Shown here: piece after piece, positions 35,274 through 46,431 of the stretch
How the letters are laid out: each line of letters opens with the position of its first letter
Numbering within the stretch: position 1 is the stretch's first letter
DNA from: Microbacterium sp. LCT-H2
GTDB lineage: Bacteria > Actinomycetota > Actinomycetes > Actinomycetales > Microbacteriaceae
Direction of reading: 5' to 3'
Assembly (NCBI RefSeq): GCF_001866135.1
Contig: NZ_MODW01000002.1
Span: 766,479-830,478, forward strand
DNA: 64,000 nucleotides
Translations under genes and position numbers: made by a program
The notes under the pieces: model-generated
What the model saw: only the letters and a program-made list of their open reading frames with translations
The model's database searches: none
What the model was told of the DNA's origin: nothing

Positions 35274-36905
35274 TCAGACGGTCGTCCCGATCGGGACATC
35301 GGCGAGGACGGCGCCCGGGTTCATGATGCCGCGAGGATCGAGCTCCCGCTTCACGGCCGTGAGGATCCGCACTCCGGTGTCCCCGATCTCCTGCGCGAGC
35401 CAGGGGGCGTGATCGCGACCCACGGCGTGATGGTGGCTGATCGTCCCGCCGTTCGCGAGGATCGCGTCGTTCACCCTGCCCTTCACGACGGTCCAGGCGC
35501 CGAGCGGATCCTGTCGCAGCCCGGCGAGCACCGTGAAGTAGAGGGACGCGCCGGTCGGGTACACGTGGGAGACGTGACACATGACGTACGAGCGGGCGTC
35601 CGCCGCGTCGAAGCCGTCCCGCAGCGCCCCCTCGACCGCTTCCTTCAGAGTGCGCAGGTTCGACCAGGTGGTCGCGGTCTCCAGCGTCTCGCAGAACACC
35701 CCGGCGTCGAGCAGAGCATCGCGCAGATACGGACCGTCGAAGCGTCCCGCCGCCCATTCCTCCGCGTCGCCGGTGCCCGCGGACCGGCCGCCGACCTCGG
35801 CGAGGATCTCCGCGGTCCGGTCCCGGCGCGCTGCGGCGTCGTCGCCCTCGAACACCGTCACGACGCTCGCCCCCTTCGCGAGAGCCTTCCCGATCCGGCC
35901 GACCTGGGCGAGGCTCACAGCGGTCTCGGCTTCATCCGAGAGCCGGATGACCGTGGGGCCGGCCCCCTGCTGGACGACCCGGCGGAGCGCATCGGCCCCG
36001 CGATCGAAATCGGGAAAGGTCCACGACTCGAAGATCCGCACCGTCGGTACCGGGTGCACGCGGACGCGGACCTCCGTGATCACGCCGAAGATCCCCTCGG
36101 AACCCAGGAAGAGGCGGAGGAGATCGGGCCCCGCCGCCGATCCCGGCGCGCGGCCGAGGTCGAGGTCTCCCGTCGGCGTCGCGACGCGGATCCCCGTCAC
36201 CATCGCGTCGAAACGCCCGTTGCCCGCGGAGTTCTGACCGGAGGATCGGGCGGCGGCGAAACCGCCGATGGTCGCGTACCGGAAGCTCTGCGGGAAGTGC
36301 CCCAGCTCGAACCCGTGCGCCGACAGCAGCGCTTCGGCCTCGGGTCCGGTGGTACCTGCCGCGAGGGTCGCCTCGCCGCTCACTTCGTCGAGCCGGAGCA
36401 GCCCGGAGAGCCGGCGCAGGTCCAGGCTCAGCACCGCGCGATGCGGGCCGGTCTCCGGGTCCAGCGCCCCGACCACGCTCGTTCCTCCACCGAAGGGGAT
36501 CACGGCGATCCCGCGCTCTACCGCCAGCGCGAGGCAGGCGCACACGGCGTCATGGTCCGCGGGGAACACGACGGCGTCGGGCGCATCCTGCTCGACAGCC
36601 CGCCGCCGCAGGAGATCGGGGGTGGAGCGCCCCCCGGCATGCCGGAGGCGCGCCGACGACGTGGCGTCGACAGCGTCGGGACCGACCGCCGCCACCAGCG
36701 CGTCGAGATCAGCGGCCGTCAGCCGGGAGGGCCGCACACGCACGTCATCCAGAGCGGGCGGACGCGGCGGGCGGGGAACACGGCCTAGCAGCAGGGGCAG
36801 CAGGCCGCGGACCGCGAGAGGGAGGTCCTTCGCCCGTTCCGGGTCGCCCCAGCCGTTCCAGCGCATCTCGGGCCTGTCGGCTCCTCTGCCGTTCCGCTGC
36901 TCCAT
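35274..36905 (-). CDS. FAD-linked oxidase, alkyl-dihydroxyacetonephosphate-synthase-like
   Basis: A 543-residue flavoprotein of the PCMH/AGPS family. It has the N-terminal WNGWGDP segment typical of alkyl-DHAP synthases, the FAD-binding region IPFGGGTSVVGALDP and YATIGGFAAARSSGQNSAGNGRFD (about 222-246). The C-terminal domain contains SYVMCHVSHVYPTGASLYFT and the histidine run ISHHHAVGRDHAPW. In eukaryotes this chemistry makes ether lipids by swapping an acyl for an alkyl chain on DHAP. Bacterial relatives are little studied, so ether-lipid synthesis is inferred. It is divergent from the TetR gene and leads the operon to the kinase and GMC enzyme. Confidence 0.85.
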   Translation of the reverse strand: MEQRNGRGADRPEMRWNGWGDPERAKDLPLAVRGLLPLLLGRVPRPPRPPALDDVRVRPSRLTAADLDALVAAVGPDAVDATSSARLRHAGGRSTPDLLRRRAVEQDAPDAVVFPADHDAVCACLALAVERGIAVIPFGGGTSVVGALDPETGPHRAVLSLDLRRLSGLLRLDEVSGEATLAAGTTGPEAEALLSAHGFELGHFPQSFRYATIGGFAAARSSGQNSAGNGRFDAMVTGIRVATPTGDLDLGRAPGSAAGPDLLRLFLGSEGIFGVITEVRVRVHPVPTVRIFESWTFPDFDRGADALRRVVQQGAGPTVIRLSDEAETAVSLAQVGRIGKALAKGASVVTVFEGDDAAARRDRTAEILAEVGGRSAGTGDAEEWAAGRFDGPYLRDALLDAGVFCETLETATTWSNLRTLKEAVEGALRDGFDAADARSYVMCHVSHVYPTGASLYFTVLAGLRQDPLGAWTVVKGRVNDAILANGGTISHHHAVGRDHAPWLAQEIGDTGVRILTAVKRELDPRGIMNPGAVLADVPIGTTV

Positions 36906-36909
36906 GGGT

Positions 36910-36923
36910 TACAGTGTGACACA
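36910..36923. promoter_or_regulatory. Divergent promoter with TGTG-A-CACA inverted repeat (TetR operator candidate)
   Basis: Only 20 bp separate the AGPS-like and TetR start codons. An inverted repeat TGTGACACA occupies 36915-36923. On the plus strand TACAGT (36910-36915) and on the minus strand CACACT (36918-36913) are possible -10 hexamers that overlap it. A bound TetR protein would block both. Confidence 0.55.
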
Positions 36924-36925
36924 TC

Positions 36926-37534
36926 ATGGAAGAACGTCAACCTTCGGATTCTCCCACGGAAGCCTTCCCTCCCACCTGGGATGCCACGCAACGCCGAGTC
37001 CTCGACGCGGCGGACGACCTGCTCGTCCGCACCGGTGTCCACGGCGTGACCATCGCCGCACTCGCCCGGCGCTCCGGCCTCAGCCGCCCGACCATCTACC
37101 GGACCTGGCGTGATGCCGACGACGTCGTCCGTTCCGCACTCCTCCGGCGCGTCGCCACCCTCCTCCAGGAGTTCCCCAAGAAGGTCGACTCCCGGGATGC
37201 GCTCGTCGCCGACGTGCTCCGGTTCACCTCCCTCTTCCGCGCCGATCCGGTGTACGGGCATCTCCTCGACGAGGAGCCCGAGGCGTTCACCCGCTATACG
37301 CTGCACCGGGTGGGCTCCAGCCAGCGACTCATCCTCCGGTGGCTGGCCGACGCGATCGCAGCGGCACAGGCCCAGGGCTCGGTGCGCGCGGGCGAACCCG
37401 GCGAGATCGCCGTCATGCTGCTCCTGATCGCCCAGTCTGCCGTCCTCTCGCACGGCACGGTGGCCGACCTCATCGACGAGCAGGCGTGGGAACGCGAGCT
37501 CCGCGCCGCGCTGGACGGACACCTGCGGCCATGA
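36926..37534 (+). CDS. TetR-family transcriptional regulator of the lipid locus
   Basis: A 202-residue regulator. The helix-turn-helix is at about 21-66 (TQRRVLDAADDLLVRTG then VTIAALARRSGLSRPTIYRTWRD, split by two residues), followed by a helical ligand domain. It is divergent from the AGPS-like flavoprotein and overlaps glpD by 4 nt (ATGA). It corresponds in position to mycobacterial Rv2250c. Autorepression and control of both sides through the inverted repeat between the genes is the simplest model; the inducer is unknown, perhaps a lipid or acyl-CoA. Confidence 0.88.
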   Translation: MEERQPSDSPTEAFPPTWDATQRRVLDAADDLLVRTGVHGVTIAALARRSGLSRPTIYRTWRDADDVVRSALLRRVATLLQEFPKKVDSRDALVADVLRFTSLFRADPVYGHLLDEEPEAFTRYTLHRVGSSQRLILRWLADAIAAAQAQGSVRAGEPGEIAVMLLLIAQSAVLSHGTVADLIDEQAWERELRAALDGHLRP

Positions 37535-38985
37535 CCGCCGCCTCGACCGCCCTCCACGCGGCGCGCCGCGGAAGCGACCTCGCGGCCGCGGCCGCCGACA
37601 CGTGCGACCTCCTCGTGGTCGGCGGCGGGATCACCGGGACGGGCGTGGCCCTGGACGCCGCATCACGCGGGCTTCGCGTGACCCTCATCGAGGCGGAGGA
37701 CCTCGCCTTCGGGACGAGCCGGTTCAGTTCGAAGCTCGTCCACGGCGGCCTGCGGTACCTCGCGACGGGCGACGTGGCGACGGCACGCGAGAGTGCACGG
37801 GAGCGGCATCTGCTGATGTCGGTGATCGCGCCGCACCTCATCCGTCCGCTCGGACAGCTTCTCCCGTTCGCCCCGGGCGTCAGCGGCCGCCAGCGCGGGG
37901 CCGGCGCGGCGGGGATGGCCATGGGCGACCTCCTCCGCCTGCAGGCGCGCACGAGCGGGAAGGTCCTGCCTGGCCCTCACCCCGTCGGGACGGCGAGAGC
38001 GCTGCGCCTCTTCCCCGCTCTGAATCCCCGCGGCCTGCGGGGTGGCATGGTCACGTACGACGGCCAGCTGTCCGATGACGCGGCCCTCGTCGTGGCTGTC
38101 GCCCGCACGGCTGCCGGTCTCGGCGCGCGGATCCTCACGCGAGTCCGCGCCGAGCGGCTGCACGCCGACGGAGCCACGGCGACGGACATGCTCACCGGCG
38201 AACGCATCGAGATCCGGGCACGGGCCGTCGTCAACGCCACCGGAGTCTGGGCGGCGACCCTGGACGACGGCCTCACGCTGCGCCCGAGCCGCGGCACCCA
38301 CATCGTCCTCGACGCCGCCGACCTCGGCCGCCCGACCGCCGCGCTCACCATCCCTCTCGAAGGCTCCATCAGCCGCTACGTGTTCGCCCTGCCGCAGCGC
38401 GGCGGGCGTGTCATCGTCGGGCTCACGGATGTCGACGCACCGGGGCCCATCCCCTCCGTCGCCGAACCCACCGAGGCGGAGATCGCCTTCCTCCTGGAGA
38501 CCCTGAACCGCCTGCTCGCGGTGCCGCTGGCGCGGGACCGCGTCCGCGGGGCGTTCGCCGGCCTCCGCCCGCTCGTCGACACCGGAGCGGCTGAGACCGC
38601 GGACGTCTCCCGTCGGCATCTCGTGCGCACCTCCACGTCGGGCGTCGTCTCCGTTCTCGGCGGCAAGCTGACGACCTACCGTCGGATGGCCGAGGACGCC
38701 GTCGACCTGGCGGTGCGGCAACGCGGTCTCCGCGCCGGCCCCAGCAGCACCGCGTCCCTGCGCCTGATCGACGATCCCGCACCGATCGGCCCGCAGGACG
38801 CCGTCGTCGAGGGAGCCCCTCTCTCCCGCGCCGCCATCGAGCACGCCGTCCGGTTCCAGGGCGCCCTCACCGCAGCCGATGTGCTGGACCGCCGCACGCG
38901 GGTCGGTCTCGTCCCCGACGAGCGCGCCCGCGCCTTCACCGCAGTGGAACAGATCGTCGCCGAGACGGTGGCCGACCTCCGCTGA
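37531..38985 (+). CDS. glpD: Glycerol-3-phosphate dehydrogenase (FAD-dependent)
   Basis: Flavoenzyme at the inner face of the membrane oxidising sn-glycerol 3-phosphate to DHAP. The 484-residue protein has the FAD fold LLVVGGGITGTGVALDA, the GlpD signature FGTSRFSSKLVHGGLRYL and the later VSVLGGKLTTYRRMAEDAVD. It is shorter than most actinobacterial GlpD proteins because the C-terminal helical cap is reduced. The ATG overlaps the TetR stop by 4 nt. With the divergent AGPS-like gene, its product DHAP could feed ether-lipid synthesis, which fits the shared control region. Confidence 0.9.
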   Translation: MTAASTALHAARRGSDLAAAAADTCDLLVVGGGITGTGVALDAASRGLRVTLIEAEDLAFGTSRFSSKLVHGGLRYLATGDVATARESARERHLLMSVIAPHLIRPLGQLLPFAPGVSGRQRGAGAAGMAMGDLLRLQARTSGKVLPGPHPVGTARALRLFPALNPRGLRGGMVTYDGQLSDDAALVVAVARTAAGLGARILTRVRAERLHADGATATDMLTGERIEIRARAVVNATGVWAATLDDGLTLRPSRGTHIVLDAADLGRPTAALTIPLEGSISRYVFALPQRGGRVIVGLTDVDAPGPIPSVAEPTEAEIAFLLETLNRLLAVPLARDRVRGAFAGLRPLVDTGAAETADVSRRHLVRTSTSGVVSVLGGKLTTYRRMAEDAVDLAVRQRGLRAGPSSTASLRLIDDPAPIGPQDAVVEGAPLSRAAIEHAVRFQGALTAADVLDRRTRVGLVPDERARAFTAVEQIVAETVADLR

Positions 38986-39011
38986 CGACGGGAGTGCTGC
39001 TCGGGACCGCG

Positions 39012-40952
39012 TCAGTGGCGCTCGTGCAGCGGGAGCTCGATCGCGCCGGTCTCGCCGGCGTGTCGGGCCTTCGGGATCCGGGTGCCCAGCACCTGCGCCA
39101 CGACGTCCTGGGCGATCTTCGAGGCGGTGAGCCCCGCGTCGGCGAGGATCTGATCGCGCGACGCGTGGTCGATGAACTCGTCGGGAAGGCCCAGCTCGTC
39201 GACGGCCGTGTCGATGCCCGCCTCGCGGAGCACCTGCCGCACGCGCGTGCCGATGCCGCCCACGCGGATGCCGTCCTCCAGGGTGATCACCAGGCGGTGC
39301 CGCGCCGCGAGCTCGACGACCGAGGGCTGCACGGGGATCGCCCACCGCGGGTCGATCACGGTGGCACCGATGCCCTGGGCGCGCAGCCGGTCGGCCACGT
39401 CCAGAGCCAGGGCGGCGAACGGACCGATGGCGACGATGAGGACGTCTTCGCCCTCGCCGCGGGCCAGCACGTCCACGCCGTCCGAGAGGCGCTCGAGCGC
39501 CGGCAGATCGGCGGAGACATCGCCCTTCGGGAAGCGGATGACGGTCGGAGCGTCCTCGACGGCGACCGCTTCGTCGAGTGCCTCCGTCAGTCGTGCACCG
39601 TCACGGGGTGCGGCGATGCGGATGTGCGGCACGATCTGCAGCATGGCGAGATCCCACATGCCGTGGTGGCTGGGGCCGTCGGGACCCGTGACGCCGGCCC
39701 GATCGAGCACGAAGGTCACACCGGCGCGGTGCAGCGCGACGTCCATCAGCACCTGGTCGAATGCCCGTCCCATGAACGTGGCGTAGACGGCGACGACCGG
39801 ATGCAGGCCGCCGTACGCGAGTCCCGCGGCCGAGGCCACCGCGTGCTGCTCGGCGATGCCGACATCGTAGACACGGTCCGGGAAGCGCTCCGCGAAGGGG
39901 GCGAGGCCGGTGGGCCGGAGCATGGCCGCGGTGATCGCGATCACGTCCGAGCGCCGCTCCCCGACCTTCACGAGGGCATCGGAGAACACGTCGGTCCATC
40001 CGCGGCCGCCCGAGGACAGGGTCTCCCCCGTCGTGGGATCGATCTTGCCGACCGCATGGAACTGGTCGGCCTCGTCGTCGCGGGCCGGCTGGTAGCCGCG
40101 GCCCTTCTCGGTGATCGCGTGCACGATGACCGGTGCGCCGTACGACTTCGCCAGCTCCAGGGTCTCCAGCAACGCCGGAAGGTCATGCCCGTCGACCGGA
40201 CCGAGGTACTTGATGTCGAGGTTGGAGTACAGGGCTTCGTTGTTGGTGAACCGGGAGAGGAAGCCATGGGTGCCGCCGCGCACGCCGCGGAACACGGCGC
40301 GGCCCACCGGCCCGAACGCGCGGAAGAGGCGATCGGACTTGTGGTGGAGGTCTTTGTAGGCCGCCGCGGTGCGGACCCGGTTGAGGAACCGCGACATGCC
40401 GCCGATGGTCGGCGCATACGAGCGGCCGTTGTCGTTGACGACGATGACGAGGTTGCGGTCGTTGTCGTCGGAGATGTTGTTCAGCGCCTCCCACGTCATC
40501 CCGCCGGTCAGCGCTCCGTCGCCGACCACCGCGACGACGTGTCGGTCCGCGCGCCCCGTCGCGGTGAGCGCCCGGGACACACCATCGGCCCAGCTCAGCG
40601 AGCTGGAGGCGTGGGAGGACTCGACGACGTCGTGGGGGCTCTCCGCCCGCTGCGGGTAGCCCGCGAGGCCGTCCCGGACGCGCAGCTTAGAGAAGTCCTG
40701 ACGACCGGTGAGGATCTTGTGGACGTAGGACTGGTGGCCGGTGTCGAAGATGAAGGGATCGTCCGGAGACGAGAACACGCGGTGCAGGGCGATCGTCAGC
40801 TCCACGACGCCGAGGTTCGGACCGAGGTGACCGCCCGTCTGCGAGACGTTCTCGACGAGGAAAGCCCGTATCTCCGCAGCGAGTTCTTCCAGTTGCTCCG
40901 GCGAGAGCCGATCAAGATCGCGCGGTCCAGAGATGCTCGGAAGAATGGGCAT
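39012..40952 (-). CDS. dxs: 1-Deoxy-D-xylulose-5-phosphate synthase
   Basis: Thiamin-diphosphate enzyme that starts the MEP isoprenoid pathway from pyruvate and glyceraldehyde 3-phosphate. The 646-residue protein has SQTGGHLGPNLGVVELTIALH, the TPP/magnesium motif VGDGALTGGMTWEALNN, and VGIAEQHAVASAAGLA with the catalytic Glu. A C-terminal transketolase-like domain ends the protein. GAGGAGG stands before the ATG. A possible -10 (TAGGAT) lies about 60 nt upstream. It is convergent with glpD; the 26 bp between stops hold no clear hairpin. Confidence 0.96.
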   Translation of the reverse strand: MPILPSISGPRDLDRLSPEQLEELAAEIRAFLVENVSQTGGHLGPNLGVVELTIALHRVFSSPDDPFIFDTGHQSYVHKILTGRQDFSKLRVRDGLAGYPQRAESPHDVVESSHASSSLSWADGVSRALTATGRADRHVVAVVGDGALTGGMTWEALNNISDDNDRNLVIVVNDNGRSYAPTIGGMSRFLNRVRTAAAYKDLHHKSDRLFRAFGPVGRAVFRGVRGGTHGFLSRFTNNEALYSNLDIKYLGPVDGHDLPALLETLELAKSYGAPVIVHAITEKGRGYQPARDDEADQFHAVGKIDPTTGETLSSGGRGWTDVFSDALVKVGERRSDVIAITAAMLRPTGLAPFAERFPDRVYDVGIAEQHAVASAAGLAYGGLHPVVAVYATFMGRAFDQVLMDVALHRAGVTFVLDRAGVTGPDGPSHHGMWDLAMLQIVPHIRIAAPRDGARLTEALDEAVAVEDAPTVIRFPKGDVSADLPALERLSDGVDVLARGEGEDVLIVAIGPFAALALDVADRLRAQGIGATVIDPRWAIPVQPSVVELAARHRLVITLEDGIRVGGIGTRVRQVLREAGIDTAVDELGLPDEFIDHASRDQILADAGLTASKIAQDVVAQVLGTRIPKARHAGETGAIELPLHERH

Positions 40953-41061
40953 CTGCGCCTCCTCACAGGCCTCGGCGGTGCGCCCGAACGGGTGCGGACA
41001 CGCTCTCGATCCTACCGCTCGGAGCCGGGAATCCCCCGAGGGCGGCAGACCCTTGACATGC

Positions 41062-41097
41062 CGAAGGGGCCCGTGTCCGTGGACACGGGCCCCTTCG
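41062..41097. terminator. Perfect 17-bp hairpin downstream of acnA
   Basis: CGAAGGGGCCCGTGTCC (41062-41078) and its exact complement (41081-41097) surround a 2-nt centre. It lies 10 nt after the acnA stop on the minus strand, before dxs. No U-tract follows, as is common for high-GC terminators. Confidence 0.85.
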
Positions 41098-41107
41098 TCG
41101 TCGTGGC

Positions 41108-43942
<2,835 letters not shown>

Positions 43943-44067
43943 GAATCCGTCTCCTTCTATTCGGATGGGAGCGACAGGCGCCTCCATCTTGCTCGCCGGT
44001 GCGGCCATGCGGCTAGCAAGGGGGACCTAACCAGTCTGCTCCGCGCTGGTCACCGGCGAAAGCCCGT

Positions 44068-44093
44068 GATTTATCTTGATGTCGAGATAAATC
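44068..44093. promoter_or_regulatory. 26-bp palindrome upstream of acnA (MarR-type operator candidate)
   Basis: Arms GATTTATCT and AGATAAATC are exact complements around an 8-base partly symmetric centre (TGATGTCG). It starts 125 nt upstream of the acnA GTG and ends 3 nt short of the DUF3159 stop. AT-rich palindromes of the ATCTTGATnTCnAGAT kind are common for MarR-family regulators; in Streptomyces coelicolor the MarR-type protein TamR acts on the aconitase gene. The protein that binds here is not identified. Confidence 0.6.
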
Positions 44094-44095
44094 TA

Positions 44096-44830
44096 TCACG
44101 CCGCCGCGGCGTCGTCGTGCGACGACGCGCGGGGATAGAGCGCGCGGACGACCAACCACGTCACCGCGATCAGGGGCGCGAACAACGGCAGCCCCATCAC
44201 GAGCTTGAGGGTCCCGAGGGCGGTGACGTCGCCGGCCAGATACAACGGGAACTGCACGATCAGCCGCGCGAAGAACAGCGTGGCCCAGGCGATGCCGAGC
44301 CAGAAGAACGCGCGTCGCTTGCGACGGTCCGCACGCCAGGCGGTTCCCTCCCCCATGAGGAAGCCGACCGCGAGACCGATGACGGACCAGCCGATGAGCG
44401 CCGAGACGAGGATCGCCGAGCCGTAGACCGCGTTCGTGATGAGGCCGGGGACGAAGTTGTCCTCGCCGCGGCCCGTCCACAGCGCCAGCCCCGCAGCGGC
44501 CACAGCCGCGATCAGCCCGCCGAGAGCGGCCGACGGCGGCGACTTCTGGACCAGCCGGACGACCGTGAACACGGCGGCCAGACCGACCGAGACTCCGAGA
44601 GGCAGCAGCAGGGGTTCGGGGCGGAGGGTGAACAGGATCACGAATGCGAGGCTCGGCAGCACCGACTCCAGGATCCCGCGCCAGCCGCCCATGGCCGACC
44701 AGACGACCTTGTGCGTGCTCGCACTCTCGGACGGGTCGAGCCCGGCCTTGCGCGCTGCCCCGCCGAGTGCTGCTCCGAGGATCTCCGACGCGCTCTGCGT
44801 GCGCGGCTCCTCGGCGTCCGGCGTGGTCAC
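44096..44830 (-). CDS. DUF3159 membrane protein
   Basis: A 244-residue protein with about six transmembrane helices after a cytoplasmic N-terminus of about 45 residues. Conserved segments are GWRGILESVLPSLAFVILF, ALWTGRGEDNFVPGLITNAVY and the paired FFWLGIAWATLFFARLIVQFPLY. Family function is unknown. The GTG at 44830 overlaps the DUF3710 stop by 4 nt (GTGA). It ends the dut-DUF3710-DUF3159 operon. In M. tuberculosis an additional OB-fold gene lies between the last two; it is missing here. Confidence 0.88.
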   Translation of the reverse strand: MTTPDAEEPRTQSASEILGAALGGAARKAGLDPSESASTHKVVWSAMGGWRGILESVLPSLAFVILFTLRPEPLLLPLGVSVGLAAVFTVVRLVQKSPPSAALGGLIAAVAAAGLALWTGRGEDNFVPGLITNAVYGSAILVSALIGWSVIGLAVGFLMGEGTAWRADRRKRRAFFWLGIAWATLFFARLIVQFPLYLAGDVTALGTLKLVMGLPLFAPLIAVTWLVVRALYPRASSHDDAAAA

Positions 44831-45414
44831 GCGGAGCCCGGCGTCGCCGGCATCTTCAGCGGGATGAGGTCGCGCGGCGGCATGGGCGCTCCCCCGCGGA
44901 CGACGACGATCGAGCGGAAGAGGTCCTCGACCTTTGCCGCCGCCTCGGGGTCGGACGCCGCCGCCCCGCCGATCACGCCGCGGAGGAACCAGCGCGGACC
45001 GTCGATGCCGATGAAGCGCGCCAGACGCAGGCCGGAACCCTCGCTGGCCGTCGCGGGGACCTCGGCGAGCAGCTCCTTGCCGAGCGGCCCCTCCCGCTCC
45101 TCGACGCGACCGCCCTGCGCCTTCACCTGGTCGCGCAGCTGGACGCGCGTCTCGTCCCACAGACCGCCGCTCCGCGGAGCCGCGAACGGCTGCACCTGGA
45201 GCGACGACTCGGCGTAGTCGAGCCCGACCGCCACGATGCGCTTGCTCTGCTCCTCGACCTCGAGCCGCAGGTTCAGGCCCTCGCGCGGCAGGATCTTGAT
45301 CCCGCCGAGGTCGATGTACGGGCGGACGGGGTTCGCCTCGGAGTCGTCGAACGGGCCCTCGGTGGCGCGGTTCTCGGGCGCCGACTTGGAAGGAGTGTCG
45401 TTGCTGTCGGTCAT
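44827..45414 (-). CDS. DUF3710 protein
   Basis: A 195-residue soluble protein of an actinobacterial family of unknown function. Conserved parts are GPFDDSEANP, YIDLGGIKILPREGLNLRLEVEE, VQLRDQVKAQGGRVEEREGPLGKELLAEVP (about 90-120) and the RFIGIDGPRWFLRGVIGGAA segment. It overlaps dut by 4 nt (ATGA) and DUF3159 by 4 nt, so all three are translationally coupled. The company of dUTPase is conserved widely in actinobacteria, but no mechanism is known. Confidence 0.9.
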   Translation of the reverse strand: MTDSNDTPSKSAPENRATEGPFDDSEANPVRPYIDLGGIKILPREGLNLRLEVEEQSKRIVAVGLDYAESSLQVQPFAAPRSGGLWDETRVQLRDQVKAQGGRVEEREGPLGKELLAEVPATASEGSGLRLARFIGIDGPRWFLRGVIGGAAASDPEAAAKVEDLFRSIVVVRGGAPMPPRDLIPLKMPATPGSA

Positions 45415-45881
45415 TTCGCCTGTCCTGCTTCGTTCTCGGGAGTCTGTGCCTGGTAGCCGGTCGAGCCGAATCCGCCGGCGCCGCGGACGCTGTCCGGAAG
45501 CTCGTCGACCGGGAGGAACCGGGCACGGGTGACGGGCATCACGATGAGCTGCGCGATGCGATCGCCGACGGCGACATCGTACGCGCTGTGGATGTCCGTG
45601 TTGATCAGACTGACCTTGATCTCGCCCCGGTAGCCGGCGTCGACGGTGCCGGGCGAGTTCACGATCGAGATGCCGTGCTTCGCCGCAAGACCGCTCCGGG
45701 GCACCACGAAGGCCGCATAGCCGTCCGGCAGCGCGATGCGCACGCCCGTGGGCACGAGCGCCCGCTCCCCCGGCTCCAACCGCACAGCCTCGGCGGCGAC
45801 GAGATCGGCTCCGGCGTCGCCCGGATGCGCATAGCCGGGGACCACTGCGGCGATAATGGGGACATCAACGGAATCGGTCAC
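45411..45881 (-). CDS. dut: dUTP diphosphatase
   Basis: Trimeric dUTPase that removes dUTP and supplies dUMP for thymidylate. The 156-residue protein shows the five motifs: HPGDAGADL, PRSGLAAKHG, NSPGTVDAGYRGEIKVSLIN, GDRIAQLIVMPV and the P-loop-like GAGGFGSTG. The GTG lies six nt after TAGCCT (45893-45888), so the message is probably leaderless. Only 3 bp separate it from the divergent DUF3093 start, so the two promoters must overlap the other gene's first codons. Confidence 0.96.
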   Translation of the reverse strand: MTDSVDVPIIAAVVPGYAHPGDAGADLVAAEAVRLEPGERALVPTGVRIALPDGYAAFVVPRSGLAAKHGISIVNSPGTVDAGYRGEIKVSLINTDIHSAYDVAVGDRIAQLIVMPVTRARFLPVDELPDSVRGAGGFGSTGYQAQTPENEAGQAK

Positions 45882-45884
45882 CCC

Positions 45885-46358
45885 ATGAGGCTAATGCAGA
45901 ACCCCGCAACGGACGCACGTCCCCGCTACCACGAACGACTGGCCCCCAGCCTGTGGCTGCTGGTCACCATCGCCCTGGCGGGACCGATGGTGTCCCTGAT
46001 CTTCGTGCCGGTCGGCTCGACCTTCGCGCTGCTCCTCGGCGCGGCGGTCTCGGCGCTCCTCGTGGTGGCTGCCCTCGCCCTCGCTCCGGTGGTGGCGGTG
46101 CAGGACGGCGTACTCCGCGCCGGGCCGGCTCACATCGACGCGCGCTATCTCGGCGAGCCGATGGCGTTGACCGGCGAGGACGCGCGCAGCGCCAGAGGAC
46201 CTGAGCTGCCCGCACGCGGGTGGCACCTCATCCGCGGCGGCATCGATGGCGTCGTCGTGGTGCCGAACACCGACGAGGCCGACCCCGTCGTGGCCTGGAC
46301 GATCTCGACCCGCACGCCCGACCGCCTCGCCGCGGCCATCCGCGCCGCACGGGGCTGA
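45885..46358 (+). CDS. DUF3093 membrane protein
   Basis: A protein of about 157 residues with two membrane helices (about 20-65) after the motif RYHERLAPSLWLL. A cytoplasmic beta-rich part with GVLRAGPAHIDARYLGEPMAL and PARGWHLIRGGIDGVVV follows. It is an actinobacterial family always near dut; its function is unknown. The ATG at 45885 or a second one at 45894 may start it. A GATAAT hexamer at 45852-45857, inside the dut coding region, is the best -10. Confidence 0.88.
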   Translation: MRLMQNPATDARPRYHERLAPSLWLLVTIALAGPMVSLIFVPVGSTFALLLGAAVSALLVVAALALAPVVAVQDGVLRAGPAHIDARYLGEPMALTGEDARSARGPELPARGWHLIRGGIDGVVVVPNTDEADPVVAWTISTRTPDRLAAAIRAARG

Positions 46359-46378
46359 GCGCACCCGCAGACGACAGC

Positions 46379-46407
46379 GCGCCCCTGACCGGGATGGTCG
46401 GGGGCGC
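46379..46407. terminator. Hairpin between DUF3093 and DUF4193 genes
   Basis: GCGCCCCTGACC and GGTCGGGGGCGC form a 12-bp stem with one G-T pair and a GGGAT loop. It lies midway between two convergent genes. Confidence 0.75.
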
Positions 46408-46431
46408 GTGGGGCGTCGCTCAGAGGGCTGC

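Noticed and set aside
41053..41058. TTGACA on the plus strand as a -35 element
   Set aside because: It points toward the 3' end of acnA with no -10 at proper distance and no plus-strand gene downstream.
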